From: Flavisolibacter ginsengisoli DSM 18119
Lineage (GTDB): Bacteria > Bacteroidota > Bacteroidia > Chitinophagales > Chitinophagaceae
Length of the DNA stretch: 64,000 nt
Direction: 5' to 3'
NCBI RefSeq assembly: GCF_900129295.1
Contig: NZ_FQUU01000014.1
Coordinates: forward strand, 1 to 64,000
This document shows positions 37,968-48,772 of the stretch, piece after piece. The notes beneath the pieces are model-generated. The model saw only the letters and a program-made list of their open reading frames with translations, was not told the DNA's origin and did no database searches. A program made the translations under genes and the position numbers. Numbering within the stretch: the stretch's first letter is position 1; each line of letters starts with the position of its first letter.

Positions 37968-39290
37968 GTGAATTCCAGGGAAGAAATAGAAAAAATGCAA
38001 CAGGAATTGCAGGAACTGCATCGGACAATAAAGCAACAGCAGGAACAGATCATTTTACTTTATAATAAACTGGGACAATTGGGTGGTAAAACCCATGTAG
38101 TTCAAAAGAAAGTACAATTTTCCCTGGAAAACTTTATTGGGTTGAAATTGATTCATATCATAGGCATTATTGTATTGGTGATAGGCTTATCGATTGGTGT
38201 TAAATATGCTATTGATAAGGATCTCATCTCAGAAGGAATGCGCATCGGGCTTGCTTACGGAGCAGGATTAATTCTATGTTTACTTTCCGCGAGGTTAAAA
38301 AGCAAATATCTCCTTTTTAGTGCCATTCTTTTTAGTGGCGGCATGGCATCTATTTACTTTACTACTTACGGGGCATTTGTTTACTATTCCATGATGCCTT
38401 TTTCCATTGCTTTCATCATAATGATCCTGCTTACTGTTTTTGTGGTTTATCAGGCTTTGGTATATAATCATGAAGAGATAGCATTACTTGGCCTGGTAGG
38501 AGCATATGCCATTCCGTTCCTGATTAGCAAGAACAGCGACAAGCCTGAGCTTTTATTTTTATATATTACAGTAATTAATATTGGCACTATTTACCTGGGT
38601 ATAAAAAGGCCATGGAAAAATGTGGGTAGAATTGCGCAGGCAGTAACATGGGTATTGTTCTTAGCATGGGCAGCTAGCAGGTACAATGTGAAAGATCAAT
38701 GGGTAGGATACTTGTTTATGGTAGTTTTTTATTTGCTGTTTGTCTTCAACGCTTTGTCTGGCAAAATATCCGGGAAAGTAAAATTGCAAAAGGAAAACTT
38801 TTACCAGTTATTATTGAATAACCTTGCTCTTTATATTGGCTCCTTATTTATCTCCACTCCTTCAATGAATGTTCACTCCCTGGCCCTGGTGACTTTTATT
38901 AATGCCGTGGTTGCAGCAATTCTGGCCGTTGTATTGTATTCGGTATGGAAGGAAAAACAATCCTCATTAATAATAGGAGCTTTCGCCTTCTTCTTATTCA
39001 TTCTTTTTATCGCATTCCAATGGACAGGATTAACAGTTACGTTTTTGTGGTTGTTAGTGGCTTTACTCCTTTTTGCAGCAGGAGTGATGCGCAAACTGAA
39101 AATCCTGCGCATGGGTGCCATTGTTCTGTTGGGAATAACTCTTTTCAAACTGGTACTATTTGATAGCCTCACTTTCACTACTGTTCAAAAAGTAATTTCC
39201 TACCTGGTGCTGGGCATATTGTTGCTGGTGGTATCATACCTCTATCAAAAATACAGGCACCGCATGTTCAATGAGGAAGCGGAAAACTAA
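37968..39290 (+). CDS. DUF2339 multi-helix membrane protein
   Basis: A 440-residue inner-membrane protein. The N-terminal 35 residues form a charged coiled coil (MQQELQELHRTIKQQQEQI), followed by about 12 hydrophobic helices; FIGLKLIHIIGIIVLVIGLS, VKYAID and the pattern of alternating helices match DUF2339. Function is not known to me. The frame opens with GTG at 37968; ATG at 37995 (codon 10) would shorten only the coiled coil. It is divergent from the DUF4105 gene with 87 bp between the chosen starts, and its stop is 10 bp from the convergent guaB stop. Confidence 0.82.
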   Translation: MNSREEIEKMQQELQELHRTIKQQQEQIILLYNKLGQLGGKTHVVQKKVQFSLENFIGLKLIHIIGIIVLVIGLSIGVKYAIDKDLISEGMRIGLAYGAGLILCLLSARLKSKYLLFSAILFSGGMASIYFTTYGAFVYYSMMPFSIAFIIMILLTVFVVYQALVYNHEEIALLGLVGAYAIPFLISKNSDKPELLFLYITVINIGTIYLGIKRPWKNVGRIAQAVTWVLFLAWAASRYNVKDQWVGYLFMVVFYLLFVFNALSGKISGKVKLQKENFYQLLLNNLALYIGSLFISTPSMNVHSLALVTFINAVVAAILAVVLYSVWKEKQSSLIIGAFAFFLFILFIAFQWTGLTVTFLWLLVALLLFAAGVMRKLKILRMGAIVLLGITLFKLVLFDSLTFTTVQKVISYLVLGILLLVVSYLYQKYRHRMFNEEAEN

Positions 39291-39300
39291 GTATGTGCTA

Positions 39301-40776
39301 TTACTTCCTGCTATAATTCGGTGCTTCCCGGGTGATCTCTACATCGTGTGCGTGGCTTTCCCGCATACCGGCATTGGTGATCTTCACAAAACTTGCTTCT
39401 TTTAGTTCGGCAATGTTTTTAGCTCCGCAATATCCCATACCGGCTCTAAGGCCACCTACAAACTGGTAAACGATTTCTTTTAATAATCCTTTATAGGCTA
39501 CGCGTCCTTCAATGCCTTCAGGGACGTATTTTTTTACATCGGCTTCTGGGTCCTGGAAGTAGCGATCACTGCTTCCAACCGACATGGCACCTAAGGAGCC
39601 CATGCCCCGGTATTCCTTGAATTTCCTGCCTTCATAAATAATGGTATCACCAGGGCTTTCTTCAGTTCCTGCAAATATGCTTCCCATCATAACACAATCA
39701 GCACCGGATGCCAGCGCTTTTACCATATCTCCGGTGTACCTGATGCCCCCGTCTGCAATCAGTGGAATACCTCTTTTAGACAATGCTGCATTGGCCTGCA
39801 TAATGGCAGTCAGTTGTGGAACACCTGCTCCTGCCACTATTCTTGTTGTGCAAATAGAGCCAGGGCCAATACCTACTTTAACAGCATCAGCACCCGCGTC
39901 AGCCAGGGCATCTGCACCTGCAGTAGTGGCAATATTCCCTGCTATGACATTAATATGTTTGAAATTCTTTTTGATGTCTTTCAGCGCATCTATAATTCCC
40001 TTACTATGGCCATGTGCGCTGTCAAGGCAAATAACATCGGCACCTACATGTTGAAGTGCTGCAACCCGGTCCATCAGGTCTTTAGAAACACCCACAGCAG
40101 CACCCACCAGCAGTCTTCCTAAGGAGTCCTTAACGGCATTAGGGTAGGAGGTAACCTGTAGGATATCCCTGTAAGTAATCAAACCAATCAGCTTCCCTTC
40201 CTTATTGACAACAGGAAGCTTTTCAATCTTTGTCTTATGTAAGATGGCTTCGGCTTTTTTAAGGTCAGTACCTTCCGGAGCTGTTATAAGGTTTTCTTTG
40301 GTCATCACTTCACTTACCTTCCGGTGCATATCCACCTCAAAGCGAAGATCACGATTGGTAAGAATACCTGCCAATTTTCCACCCCCATCCACGATGGGGA
40401 TACCACCTATCTTGTTTTCTCTCATCAAATGCAAGGCGTCACCTATTGTAGCATCCACTGTTAGCGTAATGGGGTCAATGATCATTCCACTTTCACTACG
40501 CTTCACTTTCCTGACGTGTTCAGCCTGCCTTTCAATACTCATATTCTTATGAAGCATACCGATGCCGCCTTCTCTTGCAAGTGCTATTGCCAGGGATGCT
40601 TCTGTTACAGTGTCCATTGCCGCTGATAACATGGGAATATTTAAAGTAATATCCCTTGTAAGCTTTGTTTTTATTTCTACATCACGGGGGAGTATCTCAG
40701 AATGCGCCGGAACCAGCAATACATCGTCAAACGTTAAACCTTCAATGAAGTTTTTGGTAGTGGAGTTTGTTGCCAT
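39301..40776 (-). CDS. guaB: IMP dehydrogenase
   Basis: A 491-residue enzyme that oxidises IMP to XMP with NAD+, the committed step of GMP synthesis. The barrel begins [11 protein letters not shown]; two CBS domains sit at about 95-210 ([13 protein letters not shown] and [20 protein letters not shown]), and the catalytic loop is [11 protein letters not shown] with Cys309. GGIRYTGD and GMGSLGAM follow, the latter in the IMP-binding and flap region. I set the start at ATG 40776 ([10 protein letters not shown]); the open frame runs on to 40851 but the extra 25 residues are unlike the family. A perfect -7 box ends 3 nt from this ATG. Confidence 0.97.
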   Translation of the reverse strand: MATNSTTKNFIEGLTFDDVLLVPAHSEILPRDVEIKTKLTRDITLNIPMLSAAMDTVTEASLAIALAREGGIGMLHKNMSIERQAEHVRKVKRSESGMIIDPITLTVDATIGDALHLMRENKIGGIPIVDGGGKLAGILTNRDLRFEVDMHRKVSEVMTKENLITAPEGTDLKKAEAILHKTKIEKLPVVNKEGKLIGLITYRDILQVTSYPNAVKDSLGRLLVGAAVGVSKDLMDRVAALQHVGADVICLDSAHGHSKGIIDALKDIKKNFKHINVIAGNIATTAGADALADAGADAVKVGIGPGSICTTRIVAGAGVPQLTAIMQANAALSKRGIPLIADGGIRYTGDMVKALASGADCVMMGSIFAGTEESPGDTIIYEGRKFKEYRGMGSLGAMSVGSSDRYFQDPEADVKKYVPEGIEGRVAYKGLLKEIVYQFVGGLRAGMGYCGAKNIAELKEASFVKITNAGMRESHAHDVEITREAPNYSRK

Positions 40777-40779
40777 GTG

Positions 40780-40787
40780 CAAAGATA
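40780..40787 (-). promoter_or_regulatory. guaB promoter -7 box at the start codon
   Basis: On the minus strand TATCTTTG fits TAnnTTTG at all positions, with CAC between it and the guaB ATG. TTTCTG lies 19 bp upstream as a possible -33 element. Transcription would start at or just inside the ATG, so a leaderless message is predicted. Confidence 0.55.
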
Positions 40788-40871
40788 GGTGGCTGCCTTC
40801 AAAATTCAGAAATATGGAAATGTGAAAATTAAATTCACACCTAAATAGCAAATTATATGCAGCGAATAAGC

Positions 40872-41972
40872 TTACAATAATTTATACATCTTACCTGGCA
40901 TCGAACCAATTACAGACTGCAGTTCAAGATTTAAAATAGCAGCAGCAACAGCACTGCTGCTTAATCCACTGCTGATATTGATTTCATCAATATGAACTGA
41001 TTCTTTTTGTTTTAATATATCTATTACCTGCTTTTCTTCCGGTGTAAGTTCAATAAACAGTTCTTTTTGTTTTTTTACTTTCTTTTTCTTCTCCTGCCAC
41101 CCCATTATATCAAGTAATTGAGCTGCATCTGTAAGTAGAATAGCTTTATTATTCTTTATCAAATAATTGCAACCCTTGCTTTTTGTATCAGTAGTTCTTC
41201 CCGGCACTGCAAATACATCCCGGTTATAAGCATCCGCCAGTTTTGCCGTGATCATGCTGCCCCCTGAAACAAGGGTTTCCACCACAATGGTAGCATCAGA
41301 CATTCCGGCAACAATGCGATTTCGTAAAGGAAAATTATGTTTGTCAGGTAAGGTGCCACTGAAAAATTCGCTTAATATGCCCCCATTCTGCAATGCCATA
41401 TCACGGGCCAGACCCTTGTTGACAGATGGGTAGATCTTATCCAGTCCATGACCAACAACGCCTACCGTTGGCAGATCATTCTTCAATGCCGCCTTGTGTG
41501 CATAGGCGTCAATACCAATGGCCAGTCCACTTATGATTAAAACCTGTTGGGATGATAATGCAGCAATCAGGTCTTCAGTGTATTGTTTGCCATATTCGGT
41601 ATTGCTCCTGGTACCAACTACAGCCACCACTTTAGAAGCGTTGAGGTCTGCGGTGCCTTTATAAAATAGCAAGGTTGGGGAGTCATAGCAATTGAGCAAT
41701 CGTTGTGGATATTCAGGGTCTGTAAGAAATAAGGTCTTTATTTTATATTTTTCAATGAACCTAAGTTCTGCTTCAACCAGGTAAAAGTCATTAAATGTCC
41801 TTATGCTGTTGGCCCTTACCATTCCAATGCCTTCCAGTCTTTCAAGTTCTTTATGTGGCGCTTTAAAAATGGTAGAAGCATTTCCAAATTGCTGCAATAA
41901 TACTTTTGCATGTACATCTCCTATATTGGGTACCAGTGTTAATGCCAGTTGATAGAATAATTCCGAACTCAT
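40872..41972 (-). CDS. dprA: DNA-processing protein DprA (Smf)
   Basis: A 366-residue protein that loads RecA onto incoming single-stranded DNA during natural transformation. The N-terminal part has a helix-hairpin-helix ([15 protein letters not shown]), the Rossmann-like DprA core shows [26 protein letters not shown] and [10 protein letters not shown], and [20 protein letters not shown] is the family signature. The C-terminal 65 residues form a winged-helix (DML1-like) domain. Length is normal for the long form. Competence genes such as comEA or comEC are not nearby. It reads toward guaB, whose start lies 95 bp downstream of the dprA stop. Confidence 0.95.
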   Translation of the reverse strand: MSSELFYQLALTLVPNIGDVHAKVLLQQFGNASTIFKAPHKELERLEGIGMVRANSIRTFNDFYLVEAELRFIEKYKIKTLFLTDPEYPQRLLNCYDSPTLLFYKGTADLNASKVVAVVGTRSNTEYGKQYTEDLIAALSSQQVLIISGLAIGIDAYAHKAALKNDLPTVGVVGHGLDKIYPSVNKGLARDMALQNGGILSEFFSGTLPDKHNFPLRNRIVAGMSDATIVVETLVSGGSMITAKLADAYNRDVFAVPGRTTDTKSKGCNYLIKNNKAILLTDAAQLLDIMGWQEKKKKVKKQKELFIELTPEEKQVIDILKQKESVHIDEINISSGLSSSAVAAAILNLELQSVIGSMPGKMYKLL

Positions 41973-42089
41973 AACCTATAGAGTTACAATTTCGGGATTT
42001 TTGTCCTGTCACAAATAATTTCTATAAATAATATTATAAGTGCTGCCTGATTGTTATTTAATTAAGCTGAATCATACAAAGAATTGCAC

Positions 42090-44024
42090 TTACTTAGCTA
42101 CAATTTTCAATTCAGTGCGCCTGTTTTGAGCCCTGCCTTGTTCAGTTGAGTTAGCAGCAACAGGTTGTGTAGCACCAAAACCTTTAGCTATTAAACGGGC
42201 CAGGGAAATACCTTTACTGTTTAAATAACTTACTACCGCTTTTGCCCTGTTCTCTGAAAGTTTTTGATTGTCTGCGGCCTTTCCAACATTATCAGTGTAG
42301 CCTTCAATTTGAATCTTTACCGTTGGATTTTCCTGTAACAATTGCACCACCTTATCCAGTTCTACCTGTGATTCAGGCTTTAATTCATATTTGTTGAAAT
42401 CAAAAAAGATATTCCGAAGTACAATTGTTGCATTTATAGCTATTGGTTGCAAGGGTATGTCTTTATTATAGGTGGAATCCGGTGACCTGTCCTTTAAAGA
42501 ATAATTATCAGAATAGAACAAATACCCTCGTCTTGCCACATTAAAGGCATAGTCTTTTCCAACAGGAAGGGTAATCATATAGTTCCCGGTTTCGTCTGTT
42601 TGTACCCGTGAAATAGTTTGCCTGGATGCCAGATCAATCAATTCTACTGTAGACGGCAACCCTGTGGAAGTGTTCTTGTCATACACTTTACCTTTAACCC
42701 ATAAAGTTCTTGCAGGGCGAATGTCTTCTCTTAACTCAAACTGGTAAATATCAAGGCCGCCCTTCGTATCACTGCGGTCACTGGCGTAATAGGCAGTTTT
42801 GCCATCAGAGGCAATAAAAAGTGTTCCTTCATGGCTAATCGTATTGATAGGATAACCCAGGTTCTTCGGTTGGCCCCATTTCCCATCATTTCCTTTTCTA
42901 ACTAAAAAAAGATCTTCCTCGCCATATCCCTGCAGCCCTGTGGAAGCAAAATACAGTGTCTGGTTGTCGGCATGAATAAACGGAGAGGTTTCATCCCCCG
43001 CAGTATTGATCTGTGGGCCAAGGTTTTCGGGTTCGCTCCATTTACCTGTCGGGCCTAAGTGTGATACATACAGGTCACTGCCACCATAGCCACCAAAACG
43101 CCTGCTGGAAAAATACAGGTCTCTTTTGTCGGGGGAGAGACAAGGCTGGGAGTCCCACTGGTCGCTATTGATCTTTCCACCAAGGTTAATGGCTTCGCTC
43201 CACCCTTCATTGGTCTGGTAAGATATATATAGATCACAACTTCCAAAACCATCAGGGCGGTTGCAACCGGTGAACACTAACCAGTTGCCATCCTGTGAAA
43301 TGCTTTGTGCGCCTTCATTTTGAGGAGTGTTGATGCTGCCATTCAGCCGGAATGCTTTTCCCCAGGTGGTGTCTCTTTTATGGCTGGCAAAAAAGTCTTC
43401 ATTATAATTATTCAGCCTCCTGGTGAATATCAGGGTTTTTCCATCAACAGGCATGGATGGAAAGTATTCAGATTCATTTGTATTGATGCTATCACCCAGG
43501 TTATAAGGTGCGAATACATAATTCCTGGCTGGGTGGGCTTTAGCATATTCTATCGCAAAATTGAAGGCCTTCAGCCTATATTCTGAGGCTTTCCGGGTAT
43601 TGCTGCCTACACCTGGTCTTGACAACAGGGATTGCAAACTATTGGCAGCTTTCTCAAATTCTCCCATCCCGGCAAGATTGATAGCATAGGGCAGCTGGTA
43701 ATCAGCAGTGTAGTTCGAGTCTAGTGCAAAAGCTTTTTCGTAATACCCGGTACTTTGTTTGTATTCCTTTAATTGCCCGTAAACGCCTCCCAATGATAAG
43801 TAAGCATCTATATATCGACCATCCTTTTGTATAGCATCCTGCAACAATTGAATGGCTTCCATGTAATTCCCTGCCTGCGCCTTCTCTATCCCTTTTTCAT
43901 ACACAACAATTGCTTTTTTGTTAATGCCAGCAGCATCGTACTGTCCAAAAGCATGTAGGTAAAAACCAGGTATAAAAAATAATAATAGGGTATAAGTGAG
44001 TTGTAACAGGGGGCGGTTCTTCAT
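42090..44024 (-). CDS. PorE-like OmpA protein (TPR, beta-propeller, CRD, OmpA domains)
   Basis: A 644-residue cell-envelope protein. Order of parts: signal peptide to about residue 28 (LHAFGQ), tetratricopeptide repeats to about 150 (YMEAIQLLQDAIQKDGRYID), WD40/PD40 propeller blades 170-440 with repeats of the type DLYVS and NTxxxE, a carboxypeptidase-regulatory-like Ig domain near 450-530 (GKVYDKNTSTGLPSTVELID) and a C-terminal OmpA peptidoglycan-binding domain (IEGYTDNVGKAADNQKLSENRA). This exact four-domain order is that of PorE of the T9SS, which tethers the machinery to peptidoglycan. Other OmpA-propeller proteins in Bacteroidota share it, so the PorE role is likely but not certain. There is no lipobox. 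Confidence 0.85.
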   Translation of the reverse strand: MKNRPLLQLTYTLLLFFIPGFYLHAFGQYDAAGINKKAIVVYEKGIEKAQAGNYMEAIQLLQDAIQKDGRYIDAYLSLGGVYGQLKEYKQSTGYYEKAFALDSNYTADYQLPYAINLAGMGEFEKAANSLQSLLSRPGVGSNTRKASEYRLKAFNFAIEYAKAHPARNYVFAPYNLGDSINTNESEYFPSMPVDGKTLIFTRRLNNYNEDFFASHKRDTTWGKAFRLNGSINTPQNEGAQSISQDGNWLVFTGCNRPDGFGSCDLYISYQTNEGWSEAINLGGKINSDQWDSQPCLSPDKRDLYFSSRRFGGYGGSDLYVSHLGPTGKWSEPENLGPQINTAGDETSPFIHADNQTLYFASTGLQGYGEEDLFLVRKGNDGKWGQPKNLGYPINTISHEGTLFIASDGKTAYYASDRSDTKGGLDIYQFELREDIRPARTLWVKGKVYDKNTSTGLPSTVELIDLASRQTISRVQTDETGNYMITLPVGKDYAFNVARRGYLFYSDNYSLKDRSPDSTYNKDIPLQPIAINATIVLRNIFFDFNKYELKPESQVELDKVVQLLQENPTVKIQIEGYTDNVGKAADNQKLSENRAKAVVSYLNSKGISLARLIAKGFGATQPVAANSTEQGRAQNRRTELKIVAK

Positions 44025-44120
44025 CTGATGAAGTTAAAAACTATTCCCATGAAATGAAATGCCGACTGCAGATTTAACAATAATCGAAATGGTTAGAATT
44101 GATCTAATAAATGCACTTGA

Positions 44121-44747
44121 TCAGGGCACATTAATATACTTGTGGATCTGAAGTGAAAGCTGCCATTGGGGGTGCGCCTTTATATAATCTATAATCATTG
44201 GTGTGACCAGTGCTGCTTTATCCCATTCCGGTTGCAGGTAAAGTTTGCATCCAGGGGATACCTGGTCCGCCCATTTTTCAGCCCATTCAAAATCAGATTT
44301 ATTAAATACAACTACTTTAAGTTCGTTAGCCTTAATTACCACTTCCGTAAGCGGGGGTTTAAACTTTTTTGGAGAAAGAGTGATCCAGTCCCAACTTCCT
44401 GACAGAGAGGAACTGCCTGAAGTTTCCATATGTGTTTTCAACCCGGCATCCTGCAGTTGGCGGGTCAATTCCTGAAGGTCATGCAATAAGGGTTCGCCAC
44501 CCGTGATCACTGCAATAGGCGACCCGGCCTGTTTAACCTTTTCAACTAAAAATTCAATTTCCAGCAAAGGGTGCCTGGTACTATCCCAACTGTCTTTTAC
44601 ATCACACCATACACAACCCACATCGCAACCCGCCAACCTGATAAAATAAGCAGCTTTCCCCTGGTGAACGCCTTCTCCCTGAAGTGTATAAAAATGCTCC
44701 ATTACAGGAAGTGCGGTAATGGGTACTATTTCAATGGTTGATGACAT
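44121..44747 (-). CDS. queE: 7-carboxy-7-deazaguanine synthase (radical SAM)
   Basis: A 208-residue radical-SAM enzyme that forms 7-carboxy-7-deazaguanine on the way to queuosine. The 4Fe-4S cluster Cys are C41, C45 and C48 in GCDVGCVWCD, the canonical CX3CX2C spacing; FYTLQGEG near 19-26 and GGEPLL near 85 are family motifs. The sequence WCDVKDSW matches the Bacteroidota QueE type. I prefer ATG 44747 (MSSTIEI); a GTG at 44765 adds six residues. Other queuosine genes (queC, queD, queF) are not in the window. It lies 56 bp downstream of folD on the same strand. Confidence 0.93.
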   Translation of the reverse strand: MSSTIEIVPITALPVMEHFYTLQGEGVHQGKAAYFIRLAGCDVGCVWCDVKDSWDSTRHPLLEIEFLVEKVKQAGSPIAVITGGEPLLHDLQELTRQLQDAGLKTHMETSGSSSLSGSWDWITLSPKKFKPPLTEVVIKANELKVVVFNKSDFEWAEKWADQVSPGCKLYLQPEWDKAALVTPMIIDYIKAHPQWQLSLQIHKYINVP

Positions 44748-44803
44748 GGTTGACAGGCCGTTCACTTATAATTGGAGCTTAAATTGTCTAAAATCGTTGA
44801 CAT

Positions 44804-45700
44804 TTATTTTACTTCTTCTTCCTCATAATGCTTCAAAGCACATGCCCTAAAAGTATTTTTCATTAGGGCTGCAATGGTCATTGGGCCCACACCGCCAGGG
44901 ACGGGGGTTATGTAAGAGCATTTTGGAGCTACGTTTTCAAAATCGACATCTCCGCTTAGCCGGTAGCCTGATTTTCTAGATGGATCTGGTACTCGGGTAA
45001 TGCCAACATCTATAATTACGGCCCCTTCCTTTACCATGTCTGCAGTTATAAAACCCGGGCGTCCCAAAGCCGCAATAATAATGTCAGCATCCAGGCAGAT
45101 CTCCTTCACATTTTTGGTATGAGAATGACAGATAGTGACCGTGCAATTTCCAGGATAACTATTACCACTCAATAAAATACTCATTGGTCTGCCAACTATA
45201 TTACTTCTTCCAACCACAACAGCGTGCTTCCCTTTGGTTTCAACTTTATAATGTTCCAGCATTAGCATGATGCCATAAGGGGTAGCTGGTATAAAACTCG
45301 GCTGTCCCAGTACCATACGCCCCACGTTATTGGGATGAAATCCATCTACATCTTTTAAGGGGTCAATGGAATTAATGACCTCTTCCGGGGAAATATGATC
45401 TGGTAAAGGAAGCTGAACCAAAATACCATGCACATCAGGATCCGTATTGAGATCCTGGATAATATCAAGGAGTTTAAAAGAAGAGATAGTATCCTCAAGT
45501 CTTATCAGGGTCGATTTAAATCCAACTTCCTCGCAGGCTTTTACTTTTGATGCTACATAGGTCTCACTGGCACCATTATTTCCAACTAAAACAGCCACCA
45601 GGTGAGGCACTTGCCTGCCCCTTGAAGCCAATTGGGCCATCTCCAATTTGATAGAATCTTTTATTGCCTGGGAGGCTTCTTTCCCATTTAAAATTTGCAT
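44804..45700 (-). CDS. folD: Bifunctional methylenetetrahydrofolate dehydrogenase/cyclohydrolase
   Basis: A 298-residue folate enzyme that converts 5,10-methylene-THF to 10-formyl-THF. Family motifs are [14 protein letters not shown] (with the catalytic Lys near 56), [22 protein letters not shown] and [15 protein letters not shown] at the C-terminus. I set the start at ATG 45700 ([10 protein letters not shown]), the usual opening of the family; the longer frame to 45736 adds a Cys/Phe-rich lead. A full promoter (-33 and -7) lies just upstream. It is divergent from the outer-membrane gene at 45772. Confidence 0.96.
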   Translation of the reverse strand: MQILNGKEASQAIKDSIKLEMAQLASRGRQVPHLVAVLVGNNGASETYVASKVKACEEVGFKSTLIRLEDTISSFKLLDIIQDLNTDPDVHGILVQLPLPDHISPEEVINSIDPLKDVDGFHPNNVGRMVLGQPSFIPATPYGIMLMLEHYKVETKGKHAVVVGRSNIVGRPMSILLSGNSYPGNCTVTICHSHTKNVKEICLDADIIIAALGRPGFITADMVKEGAVIIDVGITRVPDPSRKSGYRLSGDVDFENVAPKCSYITPVPGGVGPMTIAALMKNTFRACALKHYEEEEVK

Positions 45701-45704
45701 GGCG

Positions 45705-45737
45705 CAAAAGTAAGAAAGGAGCCATTGGCAAAACAAA
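45705..45737 (-). promoter_or_regulatory. folD promoter with -33 and -7 boxes
   Basis: On the minus strand TTTG (45734-45737) is separated by 21 nt from TACTTTTG (45705-45712), both exact matches to the Bacteroidota -33/-7 consensus. Only GCC plus one more base (four nt) lie between the -7 box and the folD ATG, so a leaderless message is predicted. Confidence 0.65.
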
Positions 45738-45771
45738 TTTTATCATATATCTTAACAACCAAACTTACTGC

Positions 45772-46614
45772 GTGAGAAGACTATTTATTTATTTCTTCTT
45801 TCATCTTATTGCCAATACTATTGTTCATGGTCAATCCATTCGAAGCAGCATGGCTGCTCCTATAGCCCAGTTGTTGACCTATAGTTCTGTACATCATTCG
45901 CCCTTTAATATGGTTGCTAACCAGGCAGTACTGGCCAGGTTTGATAACTTTTCCGGGGCAGTATATGGAGAAAAACGTTTTGCATTGAAGGAATTAAGCC
46001 AGTACACAGGCATAATCAGTTTTCCTACATCCTCGGGCAATTTTGGTGTAAGTGTTGATCATTTTGGCGACCTGCCGTACAATGAAACAGGGGTTGGCTT
46101 AGCCTATGGCCGGCAATTAAGTGAAATGATTGATATTGGGGTGCAGTTTAATTATTACAATTTTCAGACACAAGGATATGGTTCAGCTTCATCCATCAAT
46201 GTGGAAGGCGGCATACTATTCCACCTTAGTGAAATTTTCAAAGCAGGATTTCATATCTATAACCCTGGTGGCAGTAAAATAGGTAAAGAGGTTACTGAAA
46301 GTTTGCCATCTGTATATTCCGCTGGTTTTGGATATGATCTTACTCAAAAAGTTTTTATAGGGGCTTCCATAGAAAAGATGGAGGGTCAGCCCTTGAATCT
46401 GAATGCTGGCGTTCATTATTATTTCGAAGATAAGTTGTCAGCTTGCGGAGGAATTAATTCTGCAAATTCCAGCTATTTCATTGGTTTTGGAGTACTGGTG
46501 AAAAACCTTCGCCTTGATATCATAGCATCCATGCATCCCCAGTTAGGCATTAGCCCGGGATTACTATTAACATTTAGTCCTCCCCCAAAAGCACAGTCAA
46601 ATAATAATGAATAG
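45772..46614 (+). CDS. Outer-membrane barrel protein (FadL/PorV-like), unknown function
   Basis: A 280-residue exported protein of amphipathic strands: NMVANQAVLARFDNFSGAVY, then repeated hairpins such as GVGLAYGRQLSEMIDIGVQF and VFIGASIEKMEGQPLNLNAG. This wording resembles the conserved PorV/FadL-type barrels of Bacteroidota, but I cannot assign it to PorV itself. The start is GTG 45772, which makes the signal peptide MRRLFIYFFFHLIANTIVHG; the longer frame to 45664 would run into the folD gene on the other strand. Its end overlaps the start of the next gene by 8 bases, so the two are translated together. Confidence 0.72.
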   Translation: MRRLFIYFFFHLIANTIVHGQSIRSSMAAPIAQLLTYSSVHHSPFNMVANQAVLARFDNFSGAVYGEKRFALKELSQYTGIISFPTSSGNFGVSVDHFGDLPYNETGVGLAYGRQLSEMIDIGVQFNYYNFQTQGYGSASSINVEGGILFHLSEIFKAGFHIYNPGGSKIGKEVTESLPSVYSAGFGYDLTQKVFIGASIEKMEGQPLNLNAGVHYYFEDKLSACGGINSANSSYFIGFGVLVKNLRLDIIASMHPQLGISPGLLLTFSPPPKAQSNNNE

Positions 46615-48622
46615 GTTTTTCTTTCTTTTTGGTGTGCTATTATGGGCATCAGTTGTTGTGGCCCAGGATGTACCCGTAAAAACGCAGGAACAGTTGGAAA
46701 ATATTGCGGAAGCACGAGAAGAAGAGGATGAGCAGGATGATAGCTATTTATTGCAACTGGAATATTTTTTAAGGAATCCACTTGACCTGAACGCTGCTTC
46801 TGAAGAGGAACTGCAAGGATTAAGGTTATTGAATGGATTACAAATTTCCAATCTTCTCCATTACCGGCAATTTGCAGGAAAGCTGATCAATAAATATGAA
46901 CTACAGGCAATACCTGGGTGGGATGTGTTTACTATTAACAGAATTCTTCCTTATATAACCCTCAGCAGTGCAGTTCCAGTATTGCAGGACCTGGCAGGTA
47001 GATTTAAAAATGGTAACTATACCATATTGTCAAGTGCATCCAGGATATTAGAAAGATCCAAAGGATATGACGCCTCTTTACCCAATCATTACCTGGGAGA
47101 TCCTAACCATATATTATTCAGGTACCGCTATCAGTACAAAAATTTGTTGCAATATGGCATTCTGGGAGAGAAAGATGCCGGGGAGCAATTTTTTAAAGGT
47201 GCACAGTCTAAAGGCTTTGATTTTTATTCCTTTCATCTTTTTATAAAGAACATTGGAAAGATCAAAGCATTAGCCTTTGGAGATTATACCGTCAGCCTGG
47301 GGCAGGGGCTTATTCAATGGCAATCATTTGGACTGGGAAAGGGAACAGATGTTATGGGTGTGAAAAGGCAGTCGCCTATTTTATTACCTTACCGCTCGGC
47401 CGGGGAATTTAATTTCAATAGGGGTATGGGTATGACCATAGGTATTAAAAAATGGGAGACCACAGTGTTTTTTTCGTATAAAAAGATGAATGCTAACCTG
47501 GTTGATTCTATCCAGGCATTTTCAAGTATACTGTATTCTGGACTCAACAGAACTAATTCGGAGATCAATGATAAAAACTCCGTGGTTGATCTTTCGGCAG
47601 GAGGTAATATAAGTTATCATTCCCCTGGGCTTAAAATTGGTGTCAACTCTGTTATTCACCAGTTTTCCATTCCTTTTCAAAAAAGGAAGGAATTATACAA
47701 TCTCTATGCTTTCGCTGGCAGCACACTATATAATGGTAGCATAGATTATTCTTTTACCATCCGGAATATGCACTTTTTTGGCGAAAGCGCTATAGATAAA
47801 GATCTGAACCTCGCACTGGTCAATGGTTCATTGATCAGCCTTGACCCAAAACTGGACATATCACTTGTTTATAGATCGTTATCAAAAGCATATCAAAACA
47901 TTTTTGGAAATGCTTTCACTGAAAATTCATTGCCTGTAAATGAGAAAGGTTTATATACAGGTATTGTTCTTAGGCCATATACCGGCTGGCAGTTGAATGC
48001 CTATGCTGACATGTTTTCTTTTCCATGGATAAAATACAGGGTAGATGGCCCAAGCCAGGGAAGAGAGTATATGCTGCAACTGGAACACCAGCCTTCTAAA
48101 GAAACAAGTATCTACCTGCTCTATCGCAATAAGAACAAACCTTTGAATGATACGGTTGGAGGCATGAAGTTTCCCGTAGATAAGATCAAACAAAATTTCA
48201 GGGTCCATGTGGCAACTCAATTACGGAATGGCTTAAACTTCAAAGCCAGGCTGGAAGCTTGTTGGTATAATTATAATAAACCTGATGCCGAACAAGGCTT
48301 CCTTGGTTTTATTGAAGGCTCAAAGAAAGTTGGAAAGTGGAGTATAGGTACAAGACTTCAATATTTTGAATCTGATGGATACAACAGCAGGATCTATGCT
48401 TACGAAAATGATGTACCGTTCAGCTTTAGTATTCCGGCTTTTTTTGATACAGGGTTTCGTTACTACTGTAATATTCATTGTAAACTAAGCAAGCAATTGA
48501 CTTTTTCCGCACGCTGGGCCAAAACGATTTTCCATAACACTCAAACCATTAAAACCGGACTGGACCAAATCAATGGAAATGCACAATCAGAAATACGGGC
48601 TCAATTACAGTTGAGCTTATAA
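46607..48622 (+). CDS. Helix-hairpin-helix plus outer-membrane barrel protein
   Basis: A 671-residue exported protein. After the signal peptide (FFLFGVLLWASVVVAQ) comes an acidic stretch, then a ComEA-like helix-hairpin-helix region (NPLDLNAASEEELQGLRLL, residues 57-75, and a second half with ELQAIPGW) to about 120. From residue 125 to the end the sequence alternates like a beta barrel with many Tyr, Asn and Gly and ends LQLSL. Such HhH-barrel proteins are widespread in Bacteroidota and have no function I know; HhH usually binds DNA, so a role in DNA binding or uptake at the surface is possible, but the HhH could equally be a protein-binding module. It overlaps the barrel gene upstream by 8 bp. 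Confidence 0.75.
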   Translation: MNRFFFLFGVLLWASVVVAQDVPVKTQEQLENIAEAREEEDEQDDSYLLQLEYFLRNPLDLNAASEEELQGLRLLNGLQISNLLHYRQFAGKLINKYELQAIPGWDVFTINRILPYITLSSAVPVLQDLAGRFKNGNYTILSSASRILERSKGYDASLPNHYLGDPNHILFRYRYQYKNLLQYGILGEKDAGEQFFKGAQSKGFDFYSFHLFIKNIGKIKALAFGDYTVSLGQGLIQWQSFGLGKGTDVMGVKRQSPILLPYRSAGEFNFNRGMGMTIGIKKWETTVFFSYKKMNANLVDSIQAFSSILYSGLNRTNSEINDKNSVVDLSAGGNISYHSPGLKIGVNSVIHQFSIPFQKRKELYNLYAFAGSTLYNGSIDYSFTIRNMHFFGESAIDKDLNLALVNGSLISLDPKLDISLVYRSLSKAYQNIFGNAFTENSLPVNEKGLYTGIVLRPYTGWQLNAYADMFSFPWIKYRVDGPSQGREYMLQLEHQPSKETSIYLLYRNKNKPLNDTVGGMKFPVDKIKQNFRVHVATQLRNGLNFKARLEACWYNYNKPDAEQGFLGFIEGSKKVGKWSIGTRLQYFESDGYNSRIYAYENDVPFSFSIPAFFDTGFRYYCNIHCKLSKQLTFSARWAKTIFHNTQTIKTGLDQINGNAQSEIRAQLQLSL

Positions 48623-48772
48623 ACCAGGTGCATAACTTCATTCCCAATCTCATCTACCTGTGTGCAGCATTACTTTCTCCTTATTGTCTATTCTAGTTCA
48701 GGCCTTAACCTTTCTTTTACACTTATGCTTTGCTGTTAGGGTACAAAATATTAACCATTTAATAGTTTATTC